Shown here in pieces: positions 8,411 to 17,299 of a stretch of 36,204 bases of DNA. This DNA comes from an uncultured Clostridiaceae bacterium (GTDB lineage Bacteria > Bacillota > Clostridia > Lachnospirales > Lachnospiraceae). Positions within the stretch are counted from its first letter, which is position 1. Every line of letters begins with the position of its first letter. Under the pieces are notes generated by a model, which did not search any database, was not told the origin of the DNA, and saw only the letters and a program-made list of their open reading frames with translations. The translations under genes were made by a program, and so were the position numbers. The stretch covers positions 1 to 36,204 of the forward strand of contig CAUCBQ010000005.1 in NCBI GenBank assembly GCA_958441075.1. Reading direction: 5' to 3'.

Positions 8411-8920
8411 CGTCTGGAGCATCTCAAAAAGAAGCCCTGTACCGAACCACAGAGGCGCAAAAGCCAGACGGATCACTCCGCTGATATGGTCGGGCCACAT
8501 GGAATAATCCCAGGGACAGACATTAAAATGTTTTAAAATCATTCCTGTCACATACTCTGCTGTAAAAATCAGCACCATATCCATAAGCCCGTGGCGAACC
8601 AGTCTGGCTGCCGGTGAAATCCGGTCTGTCCCCGCATCTGGAAACGCTGACAGGCCGGTCAGCCAGCGGTCAGCTGCATTTACAATTCCCGGCAAAAAAA
8701 CTCCCATTCCGTAGATGGGAAACATCCAGAGGGAGGTTCTTCCCATAAGCCGCATATCTCCCTGCATCCAGGATTCCGAGGAAGTGAAAATTACCTCCAG
8801 ACACCATCCGGCTATCCCGCATCGGAAAAAATTACGAAGCAGGGCCTCTGCCTTTCCTTTCACATTCTGAATGAACAGGGGACGGATTGAAAAAAATAAT
8901 GTTTTATACTGTCTCTTCAT
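8396..8920 (-). CDS. Small CmpB-like putative ABC-transporter permease (type IV) membrane protein
   Basis: A 174-aa protein with about four hydrophobic segments. The motifs CGIAGWCLEVIFTS, GRTSLWMFPIYGMG and CPWDYS resemble the clostridial 'putative ABC-transporter type IV' family (Pfam ABC_trans_CmpB), whose function is not established. No cognate ATPase lies nearby. The ATG at 8920 has no good Shine-Dalgarno; it lies 38 bp after the cls stop, so translation may depend on readthrough from cls. An inverted repeat closes the gene. Confidence 0.7.
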   Translation of the reverse strand: MKRQYKTLFFSIRPLFIQNVKGKAEALLRNFFRCGIAGWCLEVIFTSSESWMQGDMRLMGRTSLWMFPIYGMGVFLPGIVNAADRWLTGLSAFPDAGTDRISPAARLVRHGLMDMVLIFTAEYVTGMILKHFNVCPWDYSMWPDHISGVIRLAFAPLWFGTGLLFEMLQTPPAS

Positions 8921-8958
8921 AAGGTCAGTATGGACTGGGGGACGTCAAATTATTCTTC

Positions 8959-10482
8959 CTATAAAAGAGGAGACAAAAGGCGGCTTCCCTGTTCCCTGAT
9001 TCTGGTCAGAAGTCCTCTTTTTTTATAGTCCTCTCTGGTTATCTGACGGCAGTGGGGCAGGTCATTCATAAACGCCTGTTCAAGCTCTGCCGTAACCGCC
9101 TCATCATAGATAGTGGCATTTACCTCAAAATTCAGCTCAAAGCTCCGGATATCCATATTGGCAGTTCCGTAGCAGCTAACCCGTCCGTCGATCATAATTC
9201 CCTTAGAATGGAGAAAACCGTTGGTATAGATGTAGACCTTTGCACCATAATCCAGAAGCTCTCCCGCATAAGAGCAGGTAGCCCGGTATACAAAAGGATG
9301 GTCCGGTTTGCAGGGAATCATAAGGCGCACATCTACGCCTGAAAGAGCAGCCATTTTAAGCGCTGAAAAAATAGCGTCATCCGGTACAAAATAGGGCGTC
9401 TGAATATAGATATGATGCTTTGCCTTGTGAAACAGCTCCAGATAGTTGTTTCGGATATGCGGTTCCCTGGTATCGGGACCGCTGGCAATGATCTGCATTC
9501 CTACCTGGCTTCCCTCCAGCGCAGGGTCCGGCCAGACCGTTTTTTGCCTGTCAGACCTGTTTTTTTTCAGATCTGTCTGGAAATAGGTCTCATTTTTAAA
9601 AAGGTTCTCTCCTGTGGCATAATTCCAATCCAGTGCGAAGCGGATCTGCAGGCTTACTACCGCCTCGCCTGTAATCCGCAGATGAGTGTCTCTCCAATAG
9701 CCGAATCCGGGGTCCTTTGAAATGTATTCCCGGCCAATATTAAAGCCGCCTACAAATCCCGTAGTCCCGTCTATCACAACGATTTTTCTATGATTTCTGT
9801 AATTTACACGCAGATTCAGCCATCCTAAAATAGGCGGGAAAAATACGCCGACCTGAATACCGGCCTGACGCAGCTCCTCCCACCGGCGTTTCGGCATAAA
9901 ACGGCCTCCCATGCCGTCATAAAGAATGCGCACCTCCACGCCTTCACGTACCTTATCCTCCAGAATAGGGACAATGGAATCAAACACTTCATCATTTTTA
10001 ATGATGTAATACTGAATATGGATAAACCGTCTGGCACGGCGCAGGGCTGTACGAAGCCCCTCAAATTTCACCTGTCCATCTGTATATATTTTGACCTGAT
10101 TATCCGTGGTAAGCACAGCTCCGGAGGTTTCCAGATTATATAGAATCAGACTGCGGAAATCCCTTATCAGGGGGTCCATCATTTCTTCCGGCATATCGCT
10201 TGACCGGATAATCTCCTCCTGGCTCTTAATGGGCATATTCAGGCGGTCGCTGATCTCCTTTACCCTGAACATACGGCTTTTTTTCAGATCCTGACCAAAG
10301 AGCAGATAAAATATAATTCCAAACACCGGAATAAAATTCAGCGCAAACAGCCAGGTCCACGCAGACCTGGGATCTCTGCGCTGAAAAAAAATAATTATAA
10401 TGGAAAACAAAAGATTGATTACAACCAGATGGGTCATAAGCCATCCCCAGACAGCCTCCGCCTCATTCAGTACAGCTTCCAT
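8959..10482 (-). CDS. cls: Cardiolipin synthase (phospholipase D family)
   Basis: A 507-aa membrane enzyme condensing two phosphatidylglycerols to cardiolipin and glycerol. Two N-terminal membrane helices (about residues 15-35 and 45-63) precede two HKD motifs: HRKIVVIDGTTGFVGG in the first phospholipase-D domain and HSKGIMIDGRVSCYGTANMD in the second. Length is standard for bacterial Cls. The start at ATG 10482 has AGGAGG six bases upstream. No terminator separates it from the downstream CmpB-like gene. Confidence 0.95.
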   Translation of the reverse strand: MEAVLNEAEAVWGWLMTHLVVINLLFSIIIIFFQRRDPRSAWTWLFALNFIPVFGIIFYLLFGQDLKKSRMFRVKEISDRLNMPIKSQEEIIRSSDMPEEMMDPLIRDFRSLILYNLETSGAVLTTDNQVKIYTDGQVKFEGLRTALRRARRFIHIQYYIIKNDEVFDSIVPILEDKVREGVEVRILYDGMGGRFMPKRRWEELRQAGIQVGVFFPPILGWLNLRVNYRNHRKIVVIDGTTGFVGGFNIGREYISKDPGFGYWRDTHLRITGEAVVSLQIRFALDWNYATGENLFKNETYFQTDLKKNRSDRQKTVWPDPALEGSQVGMQIIASGPDTREPHIRNNYLELFHKAKHHIYIQTPYFVPDDAIFSALKMAALSGVDVRLMIPCKPDHPFVYRATCSYAGELLDYGAKVYIYTNGFLHSKGIMIDGRVSCYGTANMDIRSFELNFEVNATIYDEAVTAELEQAFMNDLPHCRQITREDYKKRGLLTRIREQGSRLLSPLL

Positions 10483-10638
10483 ATATTCCCTCCTGCTTCT
10501 TTCATTATTCAGCTCTTCCTGCTATAGCTTAACATCCCCCGGACCGCAATATACATCAATATTACGGGAATCCATTCTTTTCTCCAGTCTACCACATCCT
10601 GTTATTTATTTCCAGCCTTGTCCGTTTAGCTCCAACGC

Positions 10639-10681
10639 AAAAAGCCGGCCCTATCTGATCAGAAATCAGATAAAGCCGGCT
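10639..10681 (-). terminator. Terminator of the clpB-DUF4250 transcript
   Basis: Outer stem AGCCGGC/GCCGGCT, inner stem TATCTGA/TCAGATA and a trailing U-run on the minus strand, 15 bases past the DUF4250 stop. The 10498-10638 interval beyond it is the cls leader; no convincing -35/-10 pair was seen there. Confidence 0.92.
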
Positions 10682-10695
10682 AAACTGCCAAACCA

Positions 10696-10875
10696 TCAAC
10701 GGAAGCAGTTTCGCTGGGAATCATAGGAAAATCCTGCGGCTGCCAGCGTCTCTTCGATTGAAGACTGCTCCAGTTCCATATCCGTACACATCTCCTTTAG
10801 TGATTGGTAGCGGTCCCTGAGCTGTGTATTTACAAAACTGAAAAGAATCATGGGGTCCTTTGGAATCTTATTCAC
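10696..10875 (-). CDS. DUF4250 domain protein (59 aa)
   Basis: A short frame opening with GTG at 10875 and ending TGA at 10696. It encodes VNKIPKDPMILFSFVNTQLR... and ends YDSQRNCFR. The pattern (P-K-D-P-hydrophobic-L-S-F-VNT-LRD-Y near the start, an acidic middle, Y-x-x-x-x-N-x-F at the end) fits the DUF4250 family of clostridial small proteins, whose function is unknown. GAGG lies six bases upstream of the GTG. It starts 21 bp after the clpB stop and precedes a strong terminator, so it is very likely co-transcribed with clpB under HrcA control. Confidence 0.85.
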   Translation of the reverse strand: MNKIPKDPMILFSFVNTQLRDRYQSLKEMCTDMELEQSSIEETLAAAGFSYDSQRNCFR

Positions 10876-10896
10876 CTTCTGCCTCTTCCTTTCATT

Positions 10897-13488
10897 TTAT
10901 TCTGTATAAGCAATAAGCCTGTTTTTATCTTCGGATACATCAATCACAATCACAGAGCCTTCCCGCAGTCCGTCTCCCAAAATCAGCTTTGCAGCCAGCG
11001 TTTCTACATGCTTTTGCAAATACCGCTTTAAGGGCCGGGCGCCATATACAGGATCATAACCATTTTCTGTGATAAAGGCCTTTGCCTCCTCTGTAAGCTC
11101 CAATTTTAATTCTCTGTCAGCCAGACGGCGGTTTAAATCTGCAATGCACAGATCTACGATACTGCCGATATTTTCCTTTGTCAGAGGCTTAAAGAGAATC
11201 ATCTCATCCAGACGGTTCAGAAATTCCGGGCGGAAATGGACTCTCAAGTCGTTCATCACAGCCTCTTTAGCCTCCGGGCGGATAGCTCCCGTCTCGTCAA
11301 TACCTTCAAGCAGGTACTGAGAACCGATGTTAGAGGTAAGAATGATAATGGTATTTTTAAAGTCCACAGTACGGCCCTGAGAATCTGTAATCCGTCCGTC
11401 ATCCAATACCTGCAGCAGCACATTAAATACGTCCGGATGCGCCTTTTCCACCTCGTCAAAAAGCACTACGCTGTAAGGCTTGCGGCGCACAGCCTCTGTA
11501 AGCTGTCCGCCCTCGTCGTAGCCTACATATCCTGGAGGCGCTCCAATCAGACGGGCTACCGAATGTTTCTCCATATATTCGCTCATATCAATGCGCACCA
11601 TATTGGATTCATCATCAAACAGAGACTCTGCCAAAGCCTTTGCAAGCTCTGTCTTGCCTACGCCGGTGGGACCCAGAAACAGGAAGGAGCCAATGGGCTT
11701 GGTTGGGTCCTTGATTCCGGCCTTTGACCGGATAATGGCTTCTGTCACCTTTTCAACGCCCTCATCCTGTCCTACCACTCTCTTATGAAGCACCTGATCC
11801 AGATGAAGGGTCTTGCTGCGCTCGCTCTCTGTCAGCTTTGCCACCGGAATCCCTGTCCATTTGGACACGATTCTTGCAATCTCATCCTCTGTCACGCTTT
11901 CATGAACCAGACTCAGATCTTCCTTTTTAACCTTTTCCTCCTCTGCTTCCAGTTCCTTTTGCAGCTGGGGCAGCTTTCCGTACTGCAGTTCTGCCGCCTT
12001 ATTCAGATCGTATTTCTGATGGGCGTCCTGAATCTGACGGTTTACAGCCTCAATCTCCTCCCGGAGAGCGGACAGACGGTCTACGCTGGATTTTTCATTT
12101 TCCCACTGGGCCTTTTTAGCGGTAAACTCATCATGCAGCTCTGCCAGCTCCTTCTGCAGATCTGCCAGACGGTCCTGACTTAACCGGTCTGTCTCCTTTT
12201 TTAAGGCCGCTTCCTCAATTTCCATCTGCATCAGCCGGCGGGACAGCTCATCCAGCTCTGCAGGCATACTGTCCATCTCGGTTTTAATCATAGCGCAGGC
12301 CTCGTCTACCAGATCAATGGCCTTATCCGGCAGAAAGCGATCGGAAATATAGCGGTCAGACAGAACTGCGGCACTTACCAGAGCAGAATCTGTGATCTTC
12401 ACGCCATGATAAACCTCATACCGCTCTTTCAGTCCACGAAGAATGGAAATGGTGTCCTCAACCGTAGGCTCTGCCACCATAACAGGCTGGAACCGGCGCT
12501 CCAGAGCCGCATCCTTTTCAATATACTGACGGTACTCATTTAAAGTGGTTGCGCCGATACAGTGAAGCTCTCCTCTTGCCAGCATCGGCTTTAACATATT
12601 GCCCGCATCCATAGAGCCCTCTGTCTTTCCCGCTCCCACAATGGTATGAAGCTCATCAATAAAGAGAATAATCTGTCCTTCGCTCTTTTTTACTTCTTCC
12701 AGAACTGCCTTTAAACGCTCCTCGAATTCACCTCTGTACTTGGCTCCTGCCACCAGAGCTCCCATATCAAGGGCAAAAAGCTTCTTATCCTTCAAGCCTT
12801 CCGGTACATCGCCCCGGACGATTCTCTGGGCAAGTCCCTCTACAACTGCTGTTTTGCCTACGCCGGGTTCACCGATAAGCACCGGATTATTTTTGGTTTT
12901 TCTGGACAAAATACGGACGACATTCCGGATCTCGCTGTCACGGCCGATAACCGGGTCCAGCTTCTGATTTCTGGCCCGTTCTACCAGATCATATCCATAT
13001 TTTTCCAGAGTATCATAGGTAGCCTCCGGATTGTCGCTGACTACCCGCTGATTGCCCCGGACGGTGGACAAAGCCTGCAAAAACCGTTCTCTTGTAATCC
13101 CATAGGTCTTAAACAGCTCCTTCATCTCCCTGCCGGGCTGCTTAAGCAGTGCCAAAAACAAATGCTCCACAGAAACGTATTCGTCTCCCATAGCTTTGGC
13201 TTCATCCTCAGCATTGATAAGAACCTTATTTAAATCATTGCTGATATAAAGCTGACCGCCTCCGCTTACCTTTGTAAGCTTCTCAATGGCCTGCCTGGAT
13301 TCATTTTTAAACATATCACCCTGGATTCCCATTTTTGTAACCAGTTTCATAATCAGGCTGTCGTCCAGAGTCAGCAGGCTGTAAAGCAGGTGAGGCTGGT
13401 CAATCTGCTGATTTCCATACTCATACGCCAGCTTTTCGCAGCCCTGCACTGCCTCCATTGATTTCTGTGTAAATTTATTGATATTCAT
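10897..13488 (-). CDS. clpB: ClpB disaggregase (AAA+ chaperone)
   Basis: An 863-aa Hsp100 chaperone that pulls polypeptides out of aggregates together with DnaK. In order: N-domain with Clp repeats (residues 1-145), NBD1 with Walker A GEPGVGKT and Walker B ILFIDE, a long coiled-coil middle domain (about 400-525, rich in Glu/Lys/Gln), and NBD2 with GPTGVGKT and VVLFDE. The end shows the C-terminal small domain (DPVYGARPLKRYLQ). ATG 13488 has AGGGG upstream. A CIRCE element and strong promoter lie about 60-100 bp upstream. Confidence 0.97.
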   Translation of the reverse strand: MNINKFTQKSMEAVQGCEKLAYEYGNQQIDQPHLLYSLLTLDDSLIMKLVTKMGIQGDMFKNESRQAIEKLTKVSGGGQLYISNDLNKVLINAEDEAKAMGDEYVSVEHLFLALLKQPGREMKELFKTYGITRERFLQALSTVRGNQRVVSDNPEATYDTLEKYGYDLVERARNQKLDPVIGRDSEIRNVVRILSRKTKNNPVLIGEPGVGKTAVVEGLAQRIVRGDVPEGLKDKKLFALDMGALVAGAKYRGEFEERLKAVLEEVKKSEGQIILFIDELHTIVGAGKTEGSMDAGNMLKPMLARGELHCIGATTLNEYRQYIEKDAALERRFQPVMVAEPTVEDTISILRGLKERYEVYHGVKITDSALVSAAVLSDRYISDRFLPDKAIDLVDEACAMIKTEMDSMPAELDELSRRLMQMEIEEAALKKETDRLSQDRLADLQKELAELHDEFTAKKAQWENEKSSVDRLSALREEIEAVNRQIQDAHQKYDLNKAAELQYGKLPQLQKELEAEEEKVKKEDLSLVHESVTEDEIARIVSKWTGIPVAKLTESERSKTLHLDQVLHKRVVGQDEGVEKVTEAIIRSKAGIKDPTKPIGSFLFLGPTGVGKTELAKALAESLFDDESNMVRIDMSEYMEKHSVARLIGAPPGYVGYDEGGQLTEAVRRKPYSVVLFDEVEKAHPDVFNVLLQVLDDGRITDSQGRTVDFKNTIIILTSNIGSQYLLEGIDETGAIRPEAKEAVMNDLRVHFRPEFLNRLDEMILFKPLTKENIGSIVDLCIADLNRRLADRELKLELTEEAKAFITENGYDPVYGARPLKRYLQKHVETLAAKLILGDGLREGSVIVIDVSEDKNRLIAYTE

Positions 13489-13544
13489 ACGCCATTCCCC
13501 TTTCTTAACTGCGGAATCGTGCTTCTTTTCTTTGTTCTATCCGT

Positions 13545-13573
13545 ACTATAACATACGTTGTTAGCAGTGTCAA
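13545..13573 (-). promoter_or_regulatory. Sigma-A promoter of clpB
   Basis: On the minus strand, a perfect TTGACA (13568-13573), a 17-bp spacer and TATAGT (13545-13550). The -35 overlaps the CIRCE operator. Confidence 0.88.
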
Positions 13574-13587
13574 GGGTCGAGTGCTAA
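13561..13587 (-). promoter_or_regulatory. CIRCE operator (HrcA-binding site)
   Basis: On the minus strand TTAGCACTC, nine bases, CACTGCTAA. This matches the TTAGCACTC-N9-GAGTGCTAA consensus with two mismatches in the second arm (CACTGCTAA for GAGTGCTAA). It covers the clpB -35, so HrcA would repress clpB and the DUF4250 gene until heat or proteotoxic stress. Confidence 0.93.
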
Positions 13588-13621
13588 TTTTTTATGAACT
13601 GTTACTAAAATGTCCTTAACG

Positions 13622-13665
13622 CAGACGCCCGCCTGACCGGGAACCGTCCGGCAGGCGGGTGTCTG
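13622..13665 (-). terminator. Strong hairpin after the lipoprotein gene
   Basis: Arms of 14 bases (CAGACACCCGCCTG / CAGGCGGGCGTCTG, one internal mismatch) enclose a further CCGG-rich stem. It lies ten bases past the stop of the lipoprotein gene. The downstream U-run is poor, so termination may be partial. Confidence 0.6.
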
Positions 13666-13674
13666 TAAGCTTAT

Positions 13675-14517
13675 TTACTTTTTAAGTCCTACAGCCTCAA
13701 TTGTTTTGGCTGTCAGGGTGCCCTCATAGATCACTGTAGCAGTATCTCCGGTCTTTAAGCCGTCAAACATTCCATCCTCTCCCACAAATGAGAAGAAGGT
13801 GTTCTCCGGGTCTCTGGTATCCAGAACTACATGATTGCTCTCTGCCTCTGCTACTGTTCCCGTAAGAGTTTTAATCCCGGCATCCTCTGTATCTCTGGCA
13901 TCCTCAGTTACGATTTTTGTAGCCACTGCAGGTGTTTCCTCATCATCCAGATCTCCGTAATATGTAATATCTGCCTCTGCTCCGGCTTTCATTCCGTCCT
14001 TTGTAACAGTCTGGGCAATCAGGGTATTTATGGTATATACGCCGTCCTCGGTCTTTAACGTAAGGCTGCCGTCCTCCGCACTCTCTATGGTGCCTGTAAC
14101 CGTCAGGTCATCCTCCTCTGCCGCCTCTTCCTCTGCTGCCTCTGCTGCGGAAATCACAATATCGACTTCTACGGCCTTTGCCGGTGTTTCTCCCAGCTCC
14201 CCGGTGTAGTAAACATCTACCTCATCTCCCTCACCGATGGCCTCTGCGCCCGTAAGCTCTGCCTCTGACACATCAAATCCTGCCTCTGCTCCGGCATCAT
14301 CCGCTACCGTAATAATCTTATCCTCCACAGCCTTTACAATGCCGTAAAAGCTCTCGGTTTCTACTTCCTCCTCTTCGGAAGACGCCTCCGTTTCAGTTGT
14401 CTCAGCCGGAACTTCTGCTGTTGTCGGTGCTGCCTCTGTCTCTGCTTTCTTAGATGAGCAGGCTGTCATTCCAAGAGCAGCTGCCAGCACTGCAATCATT
14501 AAAAATTTTCTTTTCAT
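13675..14517 (-). CDS. Lipoprotein with three tandem DUF5666-like domains
   Basis: A 280-aa secreted lipoprotein. A signal peptide (MKRKFLMIAVLAAALGMTAC) ends in a lipobox, giving a lipid-anchored Cys, then an acidic Thr/Glu linker (residues about 25-55). Three repeats of about 70 residues follow, each starting with a G-T/I-V/I turn (YGIVKAVEDK, VTGTIESAED, LTGTVAEAES) and ending with G-D-x-x-V-x-Y-x-G-x-L. This small beta-barrel pattern resembles DUF5666-like domains. ATG 14517 is chosen because AGGAG is nine bases upstream and the signal peptide starts there; the frame opening at 14553 lacks a site. Very acidic; function unknown. Confidence 0.8.
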   Translation of the reverse strand: MKRKFLMIAVLAAALGMTACSSKKAETEAAPTTAEVPAETTETEASSEEEEVETESFYGIVKAVEDKIITVADDAGAEAGFDVSEAELTGAEAIGEGDEVDVYYTGELGETPAKAVEVDIVISAAEAAEEEAAEEDDLTVTGTIESAEDGSLTLKTEDGVYTINTLIAQTVTKDGMKAGAEADITYYGDLDDEETPAVATKIVTEDARDTEDAGIKTLTGTVAEAESNHVVLDTRDPENTFFSFVGEDGMFDGLKTGDTATVIYEGTLTAKTIEAVGLKK

Positions 14518-14544
14518 AAATAAACACTCCTCTCTATACATTTC

Positions 14545-14572
14545 TGTATACACGATACATATTACTACGCAA
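14545..14572 (-). promoter_or_regulatory. Weak candidate promoter of the lipoprotein gene
   Basis: On the minus strand TTGCGT (14567-14572), 16 bp, TATACA (14545-14550). Both hexamers are only partial matches. The upstream A/T-rich tract (14585-14625) could act as an UP-like element. Confidence 0.35.
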
Positions 14573-14638
14573 CCTGTGTTTTTACTATGTCTTTTTTTTG
14601 AAATTTTTTTTAGAATTCTATGAAAATATCATTAAGCC

Positions 14639-15682
14639 TCAATCATATTCCCACTCCTTCTCCTGCTTTTTCTGCCCGTTTTTTCCTGTAAAATACAGAA
14701 TAATCCCTAAAAATACGCCTAAAATCCCCAGTGATGCCGTAACCGCCACACCTGTCTTAATCCAGCGTGAAAATGGATTGGCTTCCTTTACCGCAGTTAT
14801 GGCCGGAAGCGCTTCTTCTTCCTGTAGTTTCCGCTGGCCGGCTGCATTTTCCAAAGCTTCCGGTTCATAAACGGCTGATACCTCATAGGAAACCGGCTCC
14901 GTAACATGAACCTGGCCTTTATATACAGCCTCATAGTCCCTCAGGAGTCTCTGTCCCCGGGCTGTTGCCCTTCTGCATATCTGCCCCGTCTCGTCCATAA
15001 AGCTTTCCCCTTCCCAGTCCATGGCGGTAATATGGTACGCCTGGGGAGACAGTCCCATTTCGCCCAAAAGAAGCTCCTGCTTCGCCAGAGCCGAGGCCAG
15101 AATATCTTCCCCGGAAATCCTTATTCCGCCCAGCTCATATTCATCTGCGCCATAGGAATAAAATGTCACAGGTACCTGAAAATCCTCTCTCCACTCCTCG
15201 CCCAATATCCGGCTCTCCTGCATATACAGCCGTCCTGATATTCTTGCACCGTCTTTCTCCTGACTGCTGTCCACATAAGGAGGAAGTTTTTCCGCACCTT
15301 CCACTTCCCGATACACCTCTGTCTTTTCCAGCATCCGGCTCCAATCAGCTCCCGGCACTTCCCGTACTTCCCAGTCCGTCAGACAATACTGCACTCCCAT
15401 TTCATTCACATAAGAGGCCTCTGGCTGTTTCAGAGCCTGTAATTCCTCTTCCTTCAGATTCTGTTTCAAAATGATGGAGCCGGGGGGAAAGGTATTCGGG
15501 GAGACTGTACCCCGATCCGAACAGTCATCTGCCGCCTGCTCCGCACTCTGCCCCGGATCATACCCTTTTGCCTGCTCCGCAGCCGCCCAGACTGGCTCTG
15601 ATGATGCACCCGTGGAAATAAGAATCATACCCACTGCAGCAGCCAGCCGTAAAAGCCGTCCTTTTTTTCTGTATTTTTTCAT
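14639..15682 (-). CDS. Unrecognised surface protein with signal peptide and C-terminal membrane anchor
   Basis: A 347-aa protein. A signal peptide (KKGRLLRLAAAVGMILISTGASSEPVWA) is followed by about 270 extracellular residues with no domain I can name. A single membrane helix follows near residues 308-332 (AVTASLGILGVFLGIILYF), then a short Lys/Glu-rich cytoplasmic tail ending WEYD. The segment MDWEGESFMDETGQICRRATARG is distinctive and may be diagnostic. ATG 15682 (GGGGGA six bases upstream) is preferred over a GTG at 15736. There is no LPXTG. It lies between a deacetylase and a lipoprotein, suggesting an envelope role only by context. Confidence 0.72.
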   Translation of the reverse strand: MKKYRKKGRLLRLAAAVGMILISTGASSEPVWAAAEQAKGYDPGQSAEQAADDCSDRGTVSPNTFPPGSIILKQNLKEEELQALKQPEASYVNEMGVQYCLTDWEVREVPGADWSRMLEKTEVYREVEGAEKLPPYVDSSQEKDGARISGRLYMQESRILGEEWREDFQVPVTFYSYGADEYELGGIRISGEDILASALAKQELLLGEMGLSPQAYHITAMDWEGESFMDETGQICRRATARGQRLLRDYEAVYKGQVHVTEPVSYEVSAVYEPEALENAAGQRKLQEEEALPAITAVKEANPFSRWIKTGVAVTASLGILGVFLGIILYFTGKNGQKKQEKEWEYD

Positions 15683-15869
15683 CTTTGTTCCCCCAATTCG
15701 CTTTATCCAGTTTACATAAATAATTTGAATTTTCACCTTTTCTCTGCATACTCTGTTTTTATTTAATTGCCAATGTGCGGTTCTTTTTCAAATCAAATAT
15801 TCTGGTGTGGGAGACCTTGGAACATTTAAGAAATGAACATATCTGACGTATAAAACCCTGAAACCTTTA

Positions 15870-15903
15870 GAAAACAGATCCGGGCGGAAGGAACTCCGCC
15901 CGG
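15870..15903 (-). terminator. Terminator after the polysaccharide deacetylase gene
   Basis: Perfect 9-bp stem CCGGGCGGA/TCCGCCCGG with a 6-base loop, followed on the minus strand by ATCTGTTTTC. It lies 42 bases past the deacetylase stop. Confidence 0.8.
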
Positions 15904-15945
15904 TAAAGACATTATAAATATGTATTCCTGTAATTGCAAGTATTT

Positions 15946-17286
15946 TTAACGGAACTGACTGTATTTATGTCCTGGCTGTATGCCGCCCCGGAAGGAGGCC
16001 AACTCACTGACAGTCACCAGCTGATATCCCCTGGCTGTCAGTTCGGGGATCAGCACCTGTGCAGCCTCTGCCGTCGGCTCATAAATATCATGCATCAAAA
16101 TGATATCCCCATCCTTTACCTGGCTCAGAACAGTTTCAATGGTCTTTTGGGCATTGCGGTGCTGCCAGTCTCTTGTATCAACAGACCACATAATTGCCGG
16201 CATACCCATAGATCCCAGCGCAGACAGAGATGCGCTGTCTACATAGCCGCCCGGAGGGCGCATCAGTACCGGAGACACCCCGCAGATGGAAGAAATCTTC
16301 TGATTCACCGCTCCCACCTGACTGCGAATACCCTCTGCACCAATCTTTGTAAGGTACTTATGGTCATTCGTATGGTTTGCCACCTCACAGCCCTGTTCAG
16401 CCATGCGGCGAATCACTCCGGCATTGGCATCCACGTTAGTTCCTACCATAAAAAACGTAGCCCGTCCCCCATTCTGCTGCAGACTGTCAAGAATCCGGCT
16501 GGTAACAGAAGTCCGGGGGCCGTCATCAAAGGTCAGAGCAATCATGGGTCTGGAGGGGTCTACTGTATTTGAAAGTGCCTGAGGCGCTCCGGAATCCTTT
16601 GCCGTGACAGCGGCTCTGATTCCATCTACCCTCAATCCGGCTCCCTCTGTACCTGCCACAGCTCCATTTGATGCCCAATCCGTCCAGAGTCCATTCTGAT
16701 AAACCTTATAATACAGATCATAGGCAGCTGCTGACGCTCCATACAGCTCCATACAAATTGCTTCCAGCGGAGCCTCAGCAGAAGCATTTCCTGTTTCTGC
16801 TCCATCCTCTGCCGGATTCAGCCAGCCGGCCCCGCTTAAGTTTACCTGATACCGGATTCCTATCTGAGCATCAGAAGGAATATTGATCAGATTCGCCCTC
16901 ATAGCTGTCACCCAGCCTCCATTCGAAGCCTGTAAAGCCTGATTATCCGCAGCCGTACCGCTCCAGCCCTGAGCAGGCGTGTAAATGCTGTAGTTTACCT
17001 GAAGAGGGGGAATGGATGAAGCTTCCGGCTGACCGGCTTCACTCCCGGCTCCCCCCTGAGCGGCTGACGGATCTTCTGTGCTCTGTCCCCGGTCCTGTTC
17101 CGGAAGCTGTTGTGCTCCGCCCTGCTCTGAGGGGCCAGACGTCTCCATCCCCGGTCCTCCGGTCTTACCTGATGCCGCTCCTACTCCCATAGTTCCTGCA
17201 AGCACAGTCATTCCCTGGGTTCCAAATAAAATTCCCACTATGGTGAGGAAAGCCAGAAGCCTGCCTTTTCGTTTTAAATTATGCAT
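15946..17286 (-). CDS. Secreted polysaccharide deacetylase with ChW-like repeats
   Basis: A 446-aa exported enzyme. A signal peptide covers residues 1-31, a Gly/Ser/Gln/Pro linker runs to about 90, then two or three clostridial hydrophobic W (ChW)-like repeats (NGGWVTAM, GAGWLNPAE, LWTDWASNGAVAGTEG). The C-terminal NodB domain has TFDDGP (base and metal Asp), the metal histidines in NHTNDH, RPPGG, DTRDW and LMHD. All catalytic elements are present. Likely substrate is N-acetylated peptidoglycan glycan, which would confer lysozyme resistance; other glycans are possible. The start is 13 bp after the stop of the alarmone hydrolase gene, so they are co-transcribed. Confidence 0.92.
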   Translation of the reverse strand: MHNLKRKGRLLAFLTIVGILFGTQGMTVLAGTMGVGAASGKTGGPGMETSGPSEQGGAQQLPEQDRGQSTEDPSAAQGGAGSEAGQPEASSIPPLQVNYSIYTPAQGWSGTAADNQALQASNGGWVTAMRANLINIPSDAQIGIRYQVNLSGAGWLNPAEDGAETGNASAEAPLEAICMELYGASAAAYDLYYKVYQNGLWTDWASNGAVAGTEGAGLRVDGIRAAVTAKDSGAPQALSNTVDPSRPMIALTFDDGPRTSVTSRILDSLQQNGGRATFFMVGTNVDANAGVIRRMAEQGCEVANHTNDHKYLTKIGAEGIRSQVGAVNQKISSICGVSPVLMRPPGGYVDSASLSALGSMGMPAIMWSVDTRDWQHRNAQKTIETVLSQVKDGDIILMHDIYEPTAEAAQVLIPELTARGYQLVTVSELASFRGGIQPGHKYSQFR

Positions 17287-17299
17287 TATCTCATTCTCC

